A stretch of DNA of 64,000 nucleotides from Sporolactobacillus kofuensis (GTDB taxonomy: Bacteria; Bacillota; Bacilli; Bacillales; Sporolactobacillaceae): NCBI RefSeq assembly GCF_042660205.1, contig NZ_JBHSTQ010000008.1:62001-126000 (forward strand), in the 5' to 3' direction. Shown here one piece after another: positions 8,771 through 18,862 of this stretch. Position 1 is the first letter of the stretch. The number at the start of each line of letters is the position of its first letter. The position numbers and the translations under genes were made by a program. The notes beneath the pieces are model-generated. The model ran no database searches, was not told the origin of the DNA, and worked only from the letters and a program-made list of their open reading frames with translations.

Positions 8771-9703
8771 ATGGATCAACGTGGAACGTATTTGAGAAAA
8801 CCGGAATGGTTGAAGATTAAGCTGAACACCAATCAAGATTATCGTGACATTAAACATTTAATGCGTGAGGAACGGCTACATACTGTTTGTGAAGAAGCAA
8901 AATGCCCGAATATTCATGAATGCTGGGCATCACGTCGTACTGCGACTTTTATGATCCTCGGTGATATTTGTACTAGAGGCTGTCGTTTTTGTGCGGTAAA
9001 GACCGGCCGACCTACAGAACTGGATCTTCGGGAACCTGAGCGTGTGGCAGATTCGGTTTGCAAAATGCAATTGCGCCACGTTGTCGTCACTGCGGTTGCT
9101 CGGGATGACTTAACAGACGGGGGTGCCTATGTTTTCGCTGAAACAATACGTGCGATTCGTAGAAAAGCTCCATACTGTACCATCGAAGTGCTTCCTTCGG
9201 ACATGAAGGGCGATGATGAGAGTATTTTAACTTTGATGGAAGCGAAGCCTGACATTTTTGATCATAATATTGAAACCGTACGAAGGTTGACCAAACGCGT
9301 GCGAGCGATTGCAACCTATGATCGTTCACTTGCCGTTCTGAAAAGGGTAAAGGAACTTAGTCCGAATACACCTGTGAAGTCAAGCATTATGGTGGGACTC
9401 GGAGAAACAAAAGAAGAGATTTTAGAAGCAATGGACGATTTGCTTGCCAATCACGTCGACATTATGGTGATTGGGCAATATCTACAGCCAACACGTAAAC
9501 ATCTTGATGTTGTCCGTTATTATTCACCAGAAGAATTCAATGAACTGAAAGAAATTGCATTGGCGAAAGGCTTCAAACATTGTGAAGCAGGCCCACTTGC
9601 ACGATCTTCGTATCATGCAGATGAACAAGTTGGAGAAGAGTCACGACGTCGTCATGACCAACTAATAAAGCAATTAGATAAAAAAGAAACGGGAACTGAA
9701 TAA
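8771..9703 (+). CDS. lipA: Lipoyl synthase (radical SAM)
   Basis: A 310-residue radical SAM enzyme that inserts two sulfur atoms into protein-bound octanoyl groups. It carries the auxiliary cluster motif CEEAKCPNIHEC (about residues 37-48), the SAM-cluster motif CTRGCRFC (about 67-74) and the C-terminal ARSSYHADE segment whose serine can ligate the auxiliary cluster. AGGAGGG precedes the ATG. It follows lipM, so the two consecutive steps of lipoate synthesis are co-transcribed, ending at the terminator at 9719. Confidence 0.97.
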   Translation: MDQRGTYLRKPEWLKIKLNTNQDYRDIKHLMREERLHTVCEEAKCPNIHECWASRRTATFMILGDICTRGCRFCAVKTGRPTELDLREPERVADSVCKMQLRHVVVTAVARDDLTDGGAYVFAETIRAIRRKAPYCTIEVLPSDMKGDDESILTLMEAKPDIFDHNIETVRRLTKRVRAIATYDRSLAVLKRVKELSPNTPVKSSIMVGLGETKEEILEAMDDLLANHVDIMVIGQYLQPTRKHLDVVRYYSPEEFNELKEIALAKGFKHCEAGPLARSSYHADEQVGEESRRRHDQLIKQLDKKETGTE

Positions 9704-9718
9704 GCTTAACGAGTAGCG

Positions 9719-9756
9719 GGTGTCTCAAAAGTCTATGGACTGTGAGACACCTTTTT
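9719..9756 (+). terminator. Terminator of lipM-lipA
   Basis: A nine-bp stem GGTGTCTCA/TGAGACACC with a 15-base loop is followed by TTTTT, 15 bases after the lipA stop. Confidence 0.85.
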
Positions 9757-9780
9757 ATATGGCATATTATTGATTAAGCA

Positions 9781-9910
9781 CGTAGGTGTGAGACTCCTGC
9801 AGGATCAGCGAGCCGAGAGAAACCCCGCAGGCTTTATGGATTCTTCCGAGGAGGCTCCCGGATCGCCTGCGGTGGCCCCTGATGATCGCGAGCAAACGGG
9901 GGGCAGAATA
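9781..9910 (+). repeat. Structured intergenic repeat, best-preserved copy
   Basis: The segment has the block order of the GC-rich repeat common between genes in Bacillaceae: GTGAGACTCCTGCAGGA, AGCGAGCCGAGAGAAACCC, CGCAGG, CGAGGAGGCTC, CCTGCGG and GCGAGC. The blocks are mutually complementary (for example CCTGCAGG and CCTGCGG with CCGCAGG). It lies between the lipA terminator and gltC. Resemblance is from memory of the family; internal pairing is seen directly. Other degenerate copies occur near 25.7, 44.5 and 60.75 kb. Confidence 0.5.
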
Positions 9911-9939
9911 AGTTGGATCCCCTTTGGAACAACTCTGTT

Positions 9940-10845
9940 TCATTGCCCAAAACGATGCAAGCGTTCATAGAATTCATCGATGAATAAGAAAAAGAGTTGT
10001 TCAGATGGTGCGAGATCACGGTCACGCGGTCGGATAATACCAACGGATCGTGACAGTTTTGGAGCACTCAAAGGAACTGCTGCAACAGACTCGGGAAGAT
10101 TATAAGCAGCAGCATTTTCCGGCATTAATGCAATCCCGAAATTAGAAGCAACCAGACTTTTAATCGTATCCATATCTTCACCCTCAAAGACGATATTTGG
10201 TACGAAGCCTGCTTGTCTGCACGCATCCCGAAATAATTCTTGTAAGGAAAGTTTGCTGCGGAATGTGATGAAGCGTTCTTTTTTTAATTGACTCAATGGA
10301 AGGGATCCTCGTTTTGCTTTTTCATGCTGCTTTGACATCAAGAGAACCATATCTTCAGTATATAGAATACTGCTGCGTACGAGCTCGTGGTGCTTTGGAA
10401 CCGGGGATGCGAAAGCGAGATCAATATTGCCCTTTTCAATCAATTTAATTAAATAGGGAACGGTTCCTTGGTGTAATTGAAAATCAATACCCGGATGTAT
10501 ATTGTGGAAATCCTGTAAAACAATGGGTAAAGTGTGTACCGAAAGACTAGTTGAGATACCTAGTCTAATTAAACCGGTTTCAGGATTCAGATATTCCTTA
10601 ATTTTTTGCTCGGCTTTATTAAATTCGAGCAGTCCGCGTTCCGCATGGTCAAGAAAAATTTTACCAGCTTGAGTAAGTTGAATGTTCCGCCCCTTACGCG
10701 TAAAGAGTGCGACGCCCAGCTCATCCTCGAGAAGGGAAATCTGTCGGCTGATCGCACTTTGTGCCACATGGAGAGCTGCAGATGCCTGGGTGATATGCTC
10801 TCTTGTTGCAGCCTCGATAAAGTATTGAATTTGTCTTAACTCCAT
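9940..10845 (-). CDS. gltC: LysR-family activator of glutamate synthase genes, GltC-like
   Basis: A 301-residue LysR-type regulator. The N-terminal helix-turn-helix (about residues 1-60, MELRQIQYFIEAA then HVAQSAISRQISLLEDELG) is canonical, followed by the periplasmic-binding-like effector domain and the C-terminal block GIIRPRDRDLAPSEQ shared with GltC. It is divergent from gltA across 186 bases, as in B. subtilis, where GltC activates gltAB in response to 2-oxoglutarate and represses its own gene. Orthology is strongly supported by sequence style and position. Confidence 0.92.
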   Translation of the reverse strand: MELRQIQYFIEAATREHITQASAALHVAQSAISRQISLLEDELGVALFTRKGRNIQLTQAGKIFLDHAERGLLEFNKAEQKIKEYLNPETGLIRLGISTSLSVHTLPIVLQDFHNIHPGIDFQLHQGTVPYLIKLIEKGNIDLAFASPVPKHHELVRSSILYTEDMVLLMSKQHEKAKRGSLPLSQLKKERFITFRSKLSLQELFRDACRQAGFVPNIVFEGEDMDTIKSLVASNFGIALMPENAAAYNLPESVAAVPLSAPKLSRSVGIIRPRDRDLAPSEQLFFLFIDEFYERLHRFGQ

Positions 10846-10866
10846 GACTCGAAGACCCCATTCATC

Positions 10867-10880
10867 TAATATCGATATTA
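10867..10880. promoter_or_regulatory. Palindromic candidate GltC operator
   Basis: TAATATCGATATTA is a perfect 14-base palindrome lying 22 bases before the gltC start in the gltC-gltA divergent region. LysR regulators bind AT-rich dyads in such positions. The exact GltC consensus cannot be checked here. Confidence 0.45.
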
Positions 10881-11031
10881 ATTTATTCTAAATTATATAT
10901 TGTAAAGATTGATAATGAAAGAGTAAAATAAATACACCATACTTTTGACCTAAAGAGAGATAAAAAGTACATTTTCAGAAAAATCACACATAAGTGATGC
11001 GTGATTGCAACCAGAAGGAAGGATGAGGTTT

Positions 11032-14000
11032 ATGAAGACCAAGGGTCAGACGAGAGAGAGACCAGAAGGCTTGTATCGCCCGGAATTTGAGCATGATGCA
11101 TGCGGGATTGGGTTATACGCGGACATTAAAGGACGCGCATCCAATGAGATAGTTAGAACAGCACTGGAAATGTTGGCAAGGCTTGACCATAGAGCTGGGA
11201 AAGCTGCCGATGGGAAAACTGGAGACGGTGCCGGTATTTTGGTACAGATTCCTGATCGTTTCTTTCAGGAAGTTTGCAATTTTGAATTGCCTCCTGCCGG
11301 ACACTACGGCGTCGGCATGTTTTTCATGCCTCAGGATCGTTCAAGCCGACTTGTTGCGATTGGAAAAATAAAAGCGTGCATCGCTGCGCGTAATTTAAGA
11401 ATATATGGTGAACGTGATGTGCCGATTGATGAGAATGAGATCAGCCGTCTGGCACGCAGTAAAGCGCCGTACATGTATCAAATGTTCATCGGTACAGCGA
11501 ATCAGGATTCCGGTCAGGAACTGGATTCCAAATTGTATTTACTGAGAAAAGCAATTGAAGCGAAACTTAAAGATGAACTGTATGTTGCTAGTCTTTCGAG
11601 TCAAACGATGGTCTATAAAGGCATGCTCCGTGCAAAAGAAGTGTCAGCATTTTATACGGATTTGCAGGATGAACGGTTTGTTTCAGCTGTTGCATTAGTG
11701 CATTCTCGTTATAGTACTAATACATTCCCAAGCTGGGAACGTGCACATCCAAACCGGATGATTGTACACAACGGAGAAATTAACACGATCCGTGGAAATA
11801 TGAGCTGGTTTACGGCAAAAGCGAAACATCTTAACGGAGGAAAACTCCCACAGATTATTGATCCGGAAGGCAGCGATTCAGCGATCTTCGATAACGTTCT
11901 TGAATTTTTGACTTATCATGGTTTCTCACTTCCTCACGCTGTCATGATGATGGTACCGGAACCTTGGGAAGGTGACAGTGATCTTCCTGACTATTTGCGG
12001 AATTTTTATGAATTCCATAGTCGTGTTATGGAACCGTGGGACGGACCGATGGCTCTCGGATTCTGCAACGGTAAGCAAATTGGGGCGATTCTTGATCGTA
12101 ATGGTCTCCGCCCTGCACGTTATTACATTACAAATGATGATAAAGTTGTCTTTTCATCTGAAGTTGGCGTTGCAGATCTCAAGGCAGAAGATATCAAACA
12201 GCGCTGTCATTTAAAGCCAGGGCAACTCTTGCTCATTGATACGGAAAAAGGAAAGATTGTACCCAGTGATGAATTGAAGAAAGAGATTTGCACTTCAATT
12301 GACTATCAAGACTTGCTCAATCAATCCGTAATAAAGCTTAACCGAAATCATGGAAACGGTGATCTCCACTCTGATGAACGACGATTGTTTCAACAGAAAG
12401 TTTTCGGTTATACGTACGAAGATGTAACAAAAGCCATTCAACCGATGGCTGAACAGGGAAAAGAACCAACTGGATCAATGGGGAACGACACGCCGCTCGC
12501 GGTGTTATCGAATAAATCGCAACTTCTCTTTGATTATTTTAAGCAATGGTTTTCACAGGTTACCAATCCGCCGATCGATGCGATTCGAGAAGCTCGGGTT
12601 ATGTCTAAGATCACTTGGCTTGGGCCTCAGATTAGCTTGCTCGATCCAAGCAAGCACGTAACATCGCAAATTCGCTTGAAACACCCGGTGCTTGATCGTA
12701 AAGCATTCCAAGATCTCCACCACCAAAAGTTGAAGACGCGGATTATCGGAACAACATATCCGGCAAAGGAAGGGGAATTTGGCCTTTCAAGTGCTGTTGA
12801 TCAATTGATTCTTCATGTTGATGAAGTTATCCACGATGGGGCATCGCTGATCATTCTCTCTGATCGCGGAGTTGATGAAAATAGTTTGTCCATCCCATCA
12901 CTACTCGCAGTGAGTGCACTTCATCATCATTTGATTAAGCAGGGAACTCGTCCTCAAATCAGTTTGATTGTCGATTCGGGTGAACCGAGAGACAGTCATC
13001 AAGTAGCGGCATTACTTGGGTACGGTGCGGATGCTGTTCATCCATACTTAGCTCTTGAAACTGTGCAAGCGCTCGTTAACGCAGATCATCTGACAATCGA
13101 TGAAGAAAAAGCAGAACAAAATTACATCAAGGCTTTGGTCGCTGGGATCGTTAAAATTATGTCAAAAGTCGGCATATCGTCGATCCAAAGTTATCGAGGG
13201 GCACAAACCTTTGAAGCTCTAGGCTTATCCAATCGACTCATTGATAAATATTTTGAAGGAACCGTATCGCAAATTGGTGGAATTGGTTTAGACGAAATCG
13301 AAACGGAAACAATTCTACGACATAAAAAGGCGACTGAGGAATATCATCAAGGCAGTATGAAACCTCTTGATGCTGGAAGTACTATGCAATGGAGACAAGG
13401 CGGCGAACAGCATAAAATTGAACCGCTTATTGTGCACACGCTCCAACAGGCTGCTCGAAATAACGATTACAAACTCTATAAAGACTATGCTGAAATGGTA
13501 GATCATGCACCATTTTCAACGATTCGAAGCTTGCTAACTTTCGAGAAAGATCGGAAACCTATCCCTCTGGACGATGTTGAACCCGTTGAAAGCATTTTGA
13601 AACGCTTTAAGACCGGTGCAATGTCCTACGGTTCAATTAGTAAGGAAGCACATGAAGCGATGGCGATTGCGATGAACCGGATCGGAGGAAAAAGTAATAG
13701 TGGTGAAGGTGGAGAAGATGCTGAACGCTTTACACGTGAGGCAGATGGCACATGGCGTCGAAGCTCCATTAAACAGGTTGCATCAGGACGATTTGGTGTG
13801 ACGAGCTATTATTTATCTGAAGCAGATGAACTGCAAATTAAGATGGCTCAAGGTGCGAAACCGGGTGAAGGTGGGCAATTACCTGCAGGAAAAGTGTATC
13901 CTTGGATTGCAAAAACACGTCATGCAACCACTGGAGTTGCACTAATTTCGCCGCCACCACACCATGATATTTATTCAATTGAAGATTTAGCACAATTAAT

Positions 14001-15582
14001 TTATGACCTTAAGTCCAGTAATCCGAAGGCAAGAATTAGCGTTAAGCTCGTTGCTAAAGGCGGTGTTGGTACGATTGCTGCCGGTGTTGCCAAAGGCAAA
14101 GCAGATGTGATCTTAATCAGTGGTCACGATGGTGGCACTGGGGCTGCATCAAAGACGAGTATCAAACATGCAGGATTGCCTTGGGAAATTGGCTTAGCAG
14201 AAGCGCATCAAACCTTAATGATGAATGGATTGCGAGATCGTGTCCGTCTTGAAACCGATGGTAAATTAATGACCGGCCGTGATGTGCTCATTGCAGCGTG
14301 CCTTGGTGCCGAAGAATTCGGTTTTGCTACGGCTCCGCTTGTTGTACTTGGCTGTCTCATGATGCGCGCTTGTCATTTGGACTCATGTCCTGTAGGTATT
14401 GCAACGCAAAATCCTGAATTGCGTAAGAACTTCATGGGGAGTCCGGACCATATTGTTAACTTCATGACCTTCATTGCTGAAGATATTCGTGAACAGTTGG
14501 CGAAACTCGGTTACCGTTCCCTTAATGAGGTTGTTGGCCAGGCACATCTATTGAGAATAAAAAAGTCTGTGCATAGTCACTGGAAAGCACGTACGTTGGA
14601 TCTTTCCGATCTGCTTTACCAAGCAGAGAGCGATGTTTCCAAACGTTATTTTGCTCGTGCTCAGGAACATCACGTAGAACGACGCTTCGATGAACGAAAT
14701 CTTGTTGCAACATGTTTACCAACTATTGAGAATAAGAAGCCAGTTCATCTTGTCTATAAATTAAAGAATTCAGATCGTACTGTTGGGTCTACACTGGGCT
14801 ATTTCATCTCACGATCAACAGAAGGAAAAGGACTTCCAGAAGATACAATTACTTTATCCTTTACCGGAAGTGCAGGGCAGAGCTTTGCGTCATTCATTCC
14901 AAAAGGCGTGACGATGATCTTGACCGGCGATGCCAATGATTATGTGGGTAAGGGCTTGTCCGGTGGTAAAGTGATCATTAAGTCAGAAGACTTGGATGAT
15001 ATGAGCACAGATCCTCAGGCAATGATGGGAAATGTTGGCCTATTTGGAGCGACGAGCGGAGAGGCGTATATTCGTGGTACTGCTGGTGGACGTTTTTGCG
15101 TCCGTAATAGTGGTGCTACAGCCGTTGTCGAAGGTGTAGGTGAAAATGGCTGCGAATATATGACAGGAGGCCGCGTCGTTGTCCTTGGATCTGTTGGCCG
15201 TAATTTTGCTGCTGGTATGTCGGGCGGAACCGCGTACATTTTGCCGGATGAGCAACCGGATCAAATGATTCATTATATTAATAAGGAACTGGTTAATATT
15301 GAACCATTGACTGATAAGCAGGAACAGGATCAGGTTCACCAATTAATTAAGAATCATTTTGAGCATACGGGCAGTCCAAAAGCTGAACAACTGCTCATGA
15401 ACTGGGAAACATCCATTCAACGAATCATCAAGATTATCCCACGTGATTATGAAGCGATGCTCGAGAAAATTGAGCAATTTGAAGCACAGGGATTGAACGG
15501 AGAACAAGCGAAGGAACAGGCGTTTTATCTAAAAAAACAAGGAAAGTTGAGCGTCCGTAACTCTACTTATCTTCCGGTTTAA
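11032..15582 (+). CDS. gltA: Glutamate synthase large subunit
   Basis: A 1516-residue ferredoxin/NADPH-type GOGAT large subunit that makes glutamate from glutamine and 2-oxoglutarate with the small subunit. Cys24 (EFEHDACGIG) is the class II amidotransferase nucleophile after a short propeptide. The FMN/synthase domain has the RFGVTSYYL and KPGEGGQLPAGKV blocks; the [3Fe-4S] motif is CLMMRACHLDSCPVG near residue 1115-1130. The C-terminal GXGXG beta-helix has GGDANDYVGKGLSGG-like repeats. Start MKTKGQ is chosen because GAAGGAAGG lies nine bases upstream. It is divergent from gltC and 55 bases before gltB. Confidence 0.97.
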   Translation: MKTKGQTRERPEGLYRPEFEHDACGIGLYADIKGRASNEIVRTALEMLARLDHRAGKAADGKTGDGAGILVQIPDRFFQEVCNFELPPAGHYGVGMFFMPQDRSSRLVAIGKIKACIAARNLRIYGERDVPIDENEISRLARSKAPYMYQMFIGTANQDSGQELDSKLYLLRKAIEAKLKDELYVASLSSQTMVYKGMLRAKEVSAFYTDLQDERFVSAVALVHSRYSTNTFPSWERAHPNRMIVHNGEINTIRGNMSWFTAKAKHLNGGKLPQIIDPEGSDSAIFDNVLEFLTYHGFSLPHAVMMMVPEPWEGDSDLPDYLRNFYEFHSRVMEPWDGPMALGFCNGKQIGAILDRNGLRPARYYITNDDKVVFSSEVGVADLKAEDIKQRCHLKPGQLLLIDTEKGKIVPSDELKKEICTSIDYQDLLNQSVIKLNRNHGNGDLHSDERRLFQQKVFGYTYEDVTKAIQPMAEQGKEPTGSMGNDTPLAVLSNKSQLLFDYFKQWFSQVTNPPIDAIREARVMSKITWLGPQISLLDPSKHVTSQIRLKHPVLDRKAFQDLHHQKLKTRIIGTTYPAKEGEFGLSSAVDQLILHVDEVIHDGASLIILSDRGVDENSLSIPSLLAVSALHHHLIKQGTRPQISLIVDSGEPRDSHQVAALLGYGADAVHPYLALETVQALVNADHLTIDEEKAEQNYIKALVAGIVKIMSKVGISSIQSYRGAQTFEALGLSNRLIDKYFEGTVSQIGGIGLDEIETETILRHKKATEEYHQGSMKPLDAGSTMQWRQGGEQHKIEPLIVHTLQQAARNNDYKLYKDYAEMVDHAPFSTIRSLLTFEKDRKPIPLDDVEPVESILKRFKTGAMSYGSISKEAHEAMAIAMNRIGGKSNSGEGGEDAERFTREADGTWRRSSIKQVASGRFGVTSYYLSEADELQIKMAQGAKPGEGGQLPAGKVYPWIAKTRHATTGVALISPPPHHDIYSIEDLAQLIYDLKSSNPKARISVKLVAKGGVGTIAAGVAKGKADVILISGHDGGTGAASKTSIKHAGLPWEIGLAEAHQTLMMNGLRDRVRLETDGKLMTGRDVLIAACLGAEEFGFATAPLVVLGCLMMRACHLDSCPVGIATQNPELRKNFMGSPDHIVNFMTFIAEDIREQLAKLGYRSLNEVVGQAHLLRIKKSVHSHWKARTLDLSDLLYQAESDVSKRYFARAQEHHVERRFDERNLVATCLPTIENKKPVHLVYKLKNSDRTVGSTLGYFISRSTEGKGLPEDTITLSFTGSAGQSFASFIPKGVTMILTGDANDYVGKGLSGGKVIIKSEDLDDMSTDPQAMMGNVGLFGATSGEAYIRGTAGGRFCVRNSGATAVVEGVGENGCEYMTGGRVVVLGSVGRNFAAGMSGGTAYILPDEQPDQMIHYINKELVNIEPLTDKQEQDQVHQLIKNHFEHTGSPKAEQLLMNWETSIQRIIKIIPRDYEAMLEKIEQFEAQGLNGEQAKEQAFYLKKQGKLSVRNSTYLPV

Positions 15583-15637
15583 ATTCAAGATCCAAAGTCA
15601 TGATTCGGATTAATTTTGAAAGGATGAAGTTGATACA

Positions 15638-17101
15638 ATGGGACAATTAATGGGTTTCCTGAATATAGAGAAAAAAAGTCAAAGCGAACGCAAACCGACT
15701 GAACGGGTCTTGGATTGGAACGAGTATAAAATTCCTCTCGTAGAAAGCGATGCAAAGGAACAAGCGGCACGCTGTATGGATTGTGGTATTCCGTATTGCC
15801 AAATTGGTACTACGATAAATCGAGGAACAACCGGATGTCCGATTCATAATCTCATACCCGAATGGAACGATCTCGTCTACCATGGTCAATGGAAAGAAGC
15901 GTACGAACGGCTAGCGAAAACGAATAATTTTCCGGAATTTACATCAAAAGCATGTCCGGCACCATGTGAAGGGTCTTGTACGGCAGGATTTGTTAGCAGT
16001 CCGGTCTCTATAAAGTCAATTGAGCGGGCAATTATCGACCGTGCTTTTGATGAGGGATGGGTCGTTCCAAAACCACCGAAACGACGGACCGGGAAAAAGA
16101 TCGCGGTGATCGGTTCAGGTCCTGCGGGTCTTGCTTGTGCGGATCAATTGAATAAAATTGGTCATCGCGTCACGGTTTTTGAGCGTTCTGATCGACCAGG
16201 CGGATTACTCATGTATGGCATTCCAAGCATGAAGATTGAAAAAGATATTGTGGACCGGCGAATCCATTTGCTCGAAGAAGAAGGTATTATTTTTAAAACG
16301 AATGTCGATGTCGGAAAAACCGTCAGCGTTCAGTCATTGAAAGATTCATTTGATGCGGTGATCCTTTGTACCGGTGCAGGAAAACACCGTGATGTAGCGA
16401 TTGAAGGAAGAGGACTGAAGGGCATTTCACCGGCAATGGAATACCTTACAGCGAGCAACCGTCACTTGCTCTATGGAGAAGCGCTCAAAGCGGACTATGA
16501 TGCCAAAGACAAGAATGTCATTGTCATTGGCGGTGGGGACACTGGCGAAGATTGTGTCGCAACGGCGATTCGCCAAGGCTGCAAGAGTGTTGTCCAGTTT
16601 GGTAAACATGGCAAGTTACCGGAACATCGTACGAACAATAATCCGTGGCCGGAGCATCCGAATGTTTTCTCGGTTGACTATGCCTATGAAGAAGCAGAAG
16701 AGGTACTTGGCAAGGATCCGCGTGAATATTATGTGGAAACACAAAAATTTCTTAGTGATGCAGAAGGTCATGTTACTGAGCTCATCACCGGCTCCTTTAA
16801 GCAGGATAATGATGACGCATCGGTCAAGAAAAACTGGAAAGCAGATCTTGTACTCATTGCCATCGGATTTCAAGGTGCTGAAGATAAAGTCTTTGATGAC
16901 TTTGAGATTAACAGAGATTCATCTGGTCGTGTCATTGATGCCGATACAACGAGCTATCAGACGAGCCAAGAAGGTGTCTTTGCAGCAGGAGATGCGCGTC
17001 GCGGGGCAAGCTTGATTGTCTGGGCAATCGAAGAAGGTCGCAAGGCTGCAGCCGCAGTCGATCTGTACTTGGACAAAAAAAAGTCACTCGTGCATGAATA
17101 A
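15638..17101 (+). CDS. gltB: Glutamate synthase small subunit
   Basis: A 487-residue flavoprotein that passes NADPH electrons to the large subunit. The N-terminal region holds the cysteine motifs for two [4Fe-4S] clusters (ARCMDCGIPYC and ACPAPCEGSC). Two Rossmann loops follow: IGSGPAGLACA (FAD) and VIGGGDTGEDC (NADPH). The C-terminal GVFAAGDARRG is the FAD-binding GD motif. It is co-transcribed with gltA and terminated at 17120-17150. Confidence 0.97.
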   Translation: MGQLMGFLNIEKKSQSERKPTERVLDWNEYKIPLVESDAKEQAARCMDCGIPYCQIGTTINRGTTGCPIHNLIPEWNDLVYHGQWKEAYERLAKTNNFPEFTSKACPAPCEGSCTAGFVSSPVSIKSIERAIIDRAFDEGWVVPKPPKRRTGKKIAVIGSGPAGLACADQLNKIGHRVTVFERSDRPGGLLMYGIPSMKIEKDIVDRRIHLLEEEGIIFKTNVDVGKTVSVQSLKDSFDAVILCTGAGKHRDVAIEGRGLKGISPAMEYLTASNRHLLYGEALKADYDAKDKNVIVIGGGDTGEDCVATAIRQGCKSVVQFGKHGKLPEHRTNNNPWPEHPNVFSVDYAYEEAEEVLGKDPREYYVETQKFLSDAEGHVTELITGSFKQDNDDASVKKNWKADLVLIAIGFQGAEDKVFDDFEINRDSSGRVIDADTTSYQTSQEGVFAAGDARRGASLIVWAIEEGRKAAAAVDLYLDKKKSLVHE

Positions 17102-17119
17102 CGAGAAAACTACGAGGAA

Positions 17120-17150
17120 GAGCCGATGTTATTCGGCTCTTTTTTTTTTT
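17120..17150 (+). terminator. Terminator of gltA-gltB
   Basis: The stem GAGCCGA/TCGGCTC with a 6-base loop is followed by eleven T residues, 18 bases after the gltB stop. Confidence 0.93.
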
Positions 17151-17340
17151 GATACGAAGGTCTATAAATTTTTGTTTCAAATGCAGCGAAGATGCGAGAT
17201 GCCGCTACGGGCCAATAAAATTTGGTAAAATATTTGTAAAGATTAGAACTGCTTTCTCATACATGATTAAAATTACTTTATAATAAGAATGAAGTGCTTG
17301 AAATGAGAAAAGAGAGACCTAGGTTGTGGGGGTGAGGACG

Positions 17341-18858
17341 GTGGCAAAACATAAACTGTTCGCATCGATTACGGTTGGCTTGCAAACAATTGTACTAAAG
17401 ATCGCTGATCTAACTGAGATGTCGATTCTTGAATATGTAAAGGCGGATGTACTTATCGGTGCGGATATCTATAACCATCAGATGATTGCGTTTCAAACAG
17501 TAGATCAAGCATGCCATCAGTTAGGTGGATTTGTTCAGATTATGGATGATTATGGAGTGACAAGCTATCGAGCAGTAGCGGCAAGTTCGGTTTTAGAGGC
17601 TAGAAATGCAGAATATGTCAAAGAACAGATTCGTATCAAAACCGGTCTTCATGTCGAATGGCTTGCAAACGCTGAAGAGCGTTTTCTTCATAATCAAGCA
17701 GTAGCCTATAATACCAATAAATTTAGTCATTTGATCCGGAAAGGAACCATGCTGATTGATATTGGTTCAGGCAGTATGCAACTTACAGTTTATAATAAGG
17801 GTCATTTTATATTCTCACGCAATATAAAGCTCGGTCCGCTCCGTATCCGAGAATTATTAGGTGACTTGGAGAGCAAAACCGGTGACTTTGTGGAAATTAT
17901 GGAGGATTATATTCGGAGTAAAATTGACGGCTATCACCAATTCGCTCCGAAAGAGGTTACTATTGAAAATTTTGTTCTTGTCGGTACAGACTTGCTCGCA
18001 TTTAAACAAACGTTTATGGAAAAAAAGAATGACACAATCAGCAGAAAAAGATTTGCGGAATTGTATCAACATATTTTAACCATCCCACCTCAAGTGTTGG
18101 CAAAAAAGTATCGTGTGCCCTATGATTCTGCTACCCAATTATTACCATCTGCAATGATCTTGAAGAAGACATTGGAGATCACTGGTGCTCAGAGTATTCT
18201 TCTATCCGATGCGGATTTAGCCGACGGTATTCTTGTTCATGAGATGTATCTTATGCATAAAAATATTTTGAATCACTCATTTATAGAGGATATCATTGTG
18301 TCGGCACGAAATATCGCTGCACGTTATAACTGCGATGAAACGCATATTCACAGTGTTGAGCTTTTTGCACTCCATCTGTTTGATCGACTTAAACGACTGC
18401 ACGGACTGGATCGGCGGGACAGGCTCCTTCTTCAATTGGCTGCGATCCTTCAGGACACAGGAAGTTACATTGATATGAACACACATTATGTGCATTCCTA
18501 TTACATCATTCAAGCTTCAGAAATCATCGGTATATCTGAGCATGAACGGGACATTGTTGCCAATATCGCGCGTTATCATAGTGCTGAAACGCCTTCAAAT
18601 AACTCATCTGCTTTTCAAAAATTGCCGGTAAAAGATCGATTAACTGCAGCAAAGCTTGCATCGATCCTGCGTATCGCTGATGCGCTTGATGACAGTCGTC
18701 AGCAAAAGATTGAGAAAATAGCAGTTTCGTTAAGAAACGAACAGGTGACGATTACTGCACATTCAGATGATGATCTTTCACTTGAGAAGCAGACATTTAG
18801 AGATAAAGCGGCATATTTTGAAGAAGTATTTGGTTTGAAACCGATTTTAAGAGGATAG
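17341..18858 (+). CDS. ppx: Exopolyphosphatase, Ppx/GppA family with C-terminal HD domain
   Basis: A 505-residue protein that releases phosphate from polyphosphate chains. The first half is the actin-like Ppx/GppA fold, with the nucleotide/phosphate loop MLIDIGSGSMQL (about residues 136-147). The C-terminal part (from about 310) is an HD-type helical domain with QDTGSYIDMNTHYVHS and IARYH. A GTG start (VAKHKLF) is chosen because GGGGGTGA lies five bases upstream; another GTG 15 bases earlier has no site. It precedes ppk by four bases, so synthesis and degradation of polyphosphate are in one operon. Confidence 0.93.
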   Translation: MAKHKLFASITVGLQTIVLKIADLTEMSILEYVKADVLIGADIYNHQMIAFQTVDQACHQLGGFVQIMDDYGVTSYRAVAASSVLEARNAEYVKEQIRIKTGLHVEWLANAEERFLHNQAVAYNTNKFSHLIRKGTMLIDIGSGSMQLTVYNKGHFIFSRNIKLGPLRIRELLGDLESKTGDFVEIMEDYIRSKIDGYHQFAPKEVTIENFVLVGTDLLAFKQTFMEKKNDTISRKRFAELYQHILTIPPQVLAKKYRVPYDSATQLLPSAMILKKTLEITGAQSILLSDADLADGILVHEMYLMHKNILNHSFIEDIIVSARNIAARYNCDETHIHSVELFALHLFDRLKRLHGLDRRDRLLLQLAAILQDTGSYIDMNTHYVHSYYIIQASEIIGISEHERDIVANIARYHSAETPSNNSSAFQKLPVKDRLTAAKLASILRIADALDDSRQQKIEKIAVSLRNEQVTITAHSDDDLSLEKQTFRDKAAYFEEVFGLKPILRG

Positions 18859-18862
18859 GTGG

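Noticed and set aside
9770..9970. A 66-codon open frame overlapping the repeat after lipA
   Set aside because: It has no ribosome binding site, runs through the structured repeat and the end of gltC, and encodes low-quality sequence.
16473..17015. A long second frame inside gltB (180 codons)
   Set aside because: It is a frame shadow of gltB: basic, without domains, and without a ribosome binding site.
17160..17220. A possible fifth copy of the structured repeat after gltB (GATGCGAGATGCCGCTACGGG)
   Set aside because: Only one short block resembles the others; not enough to call.
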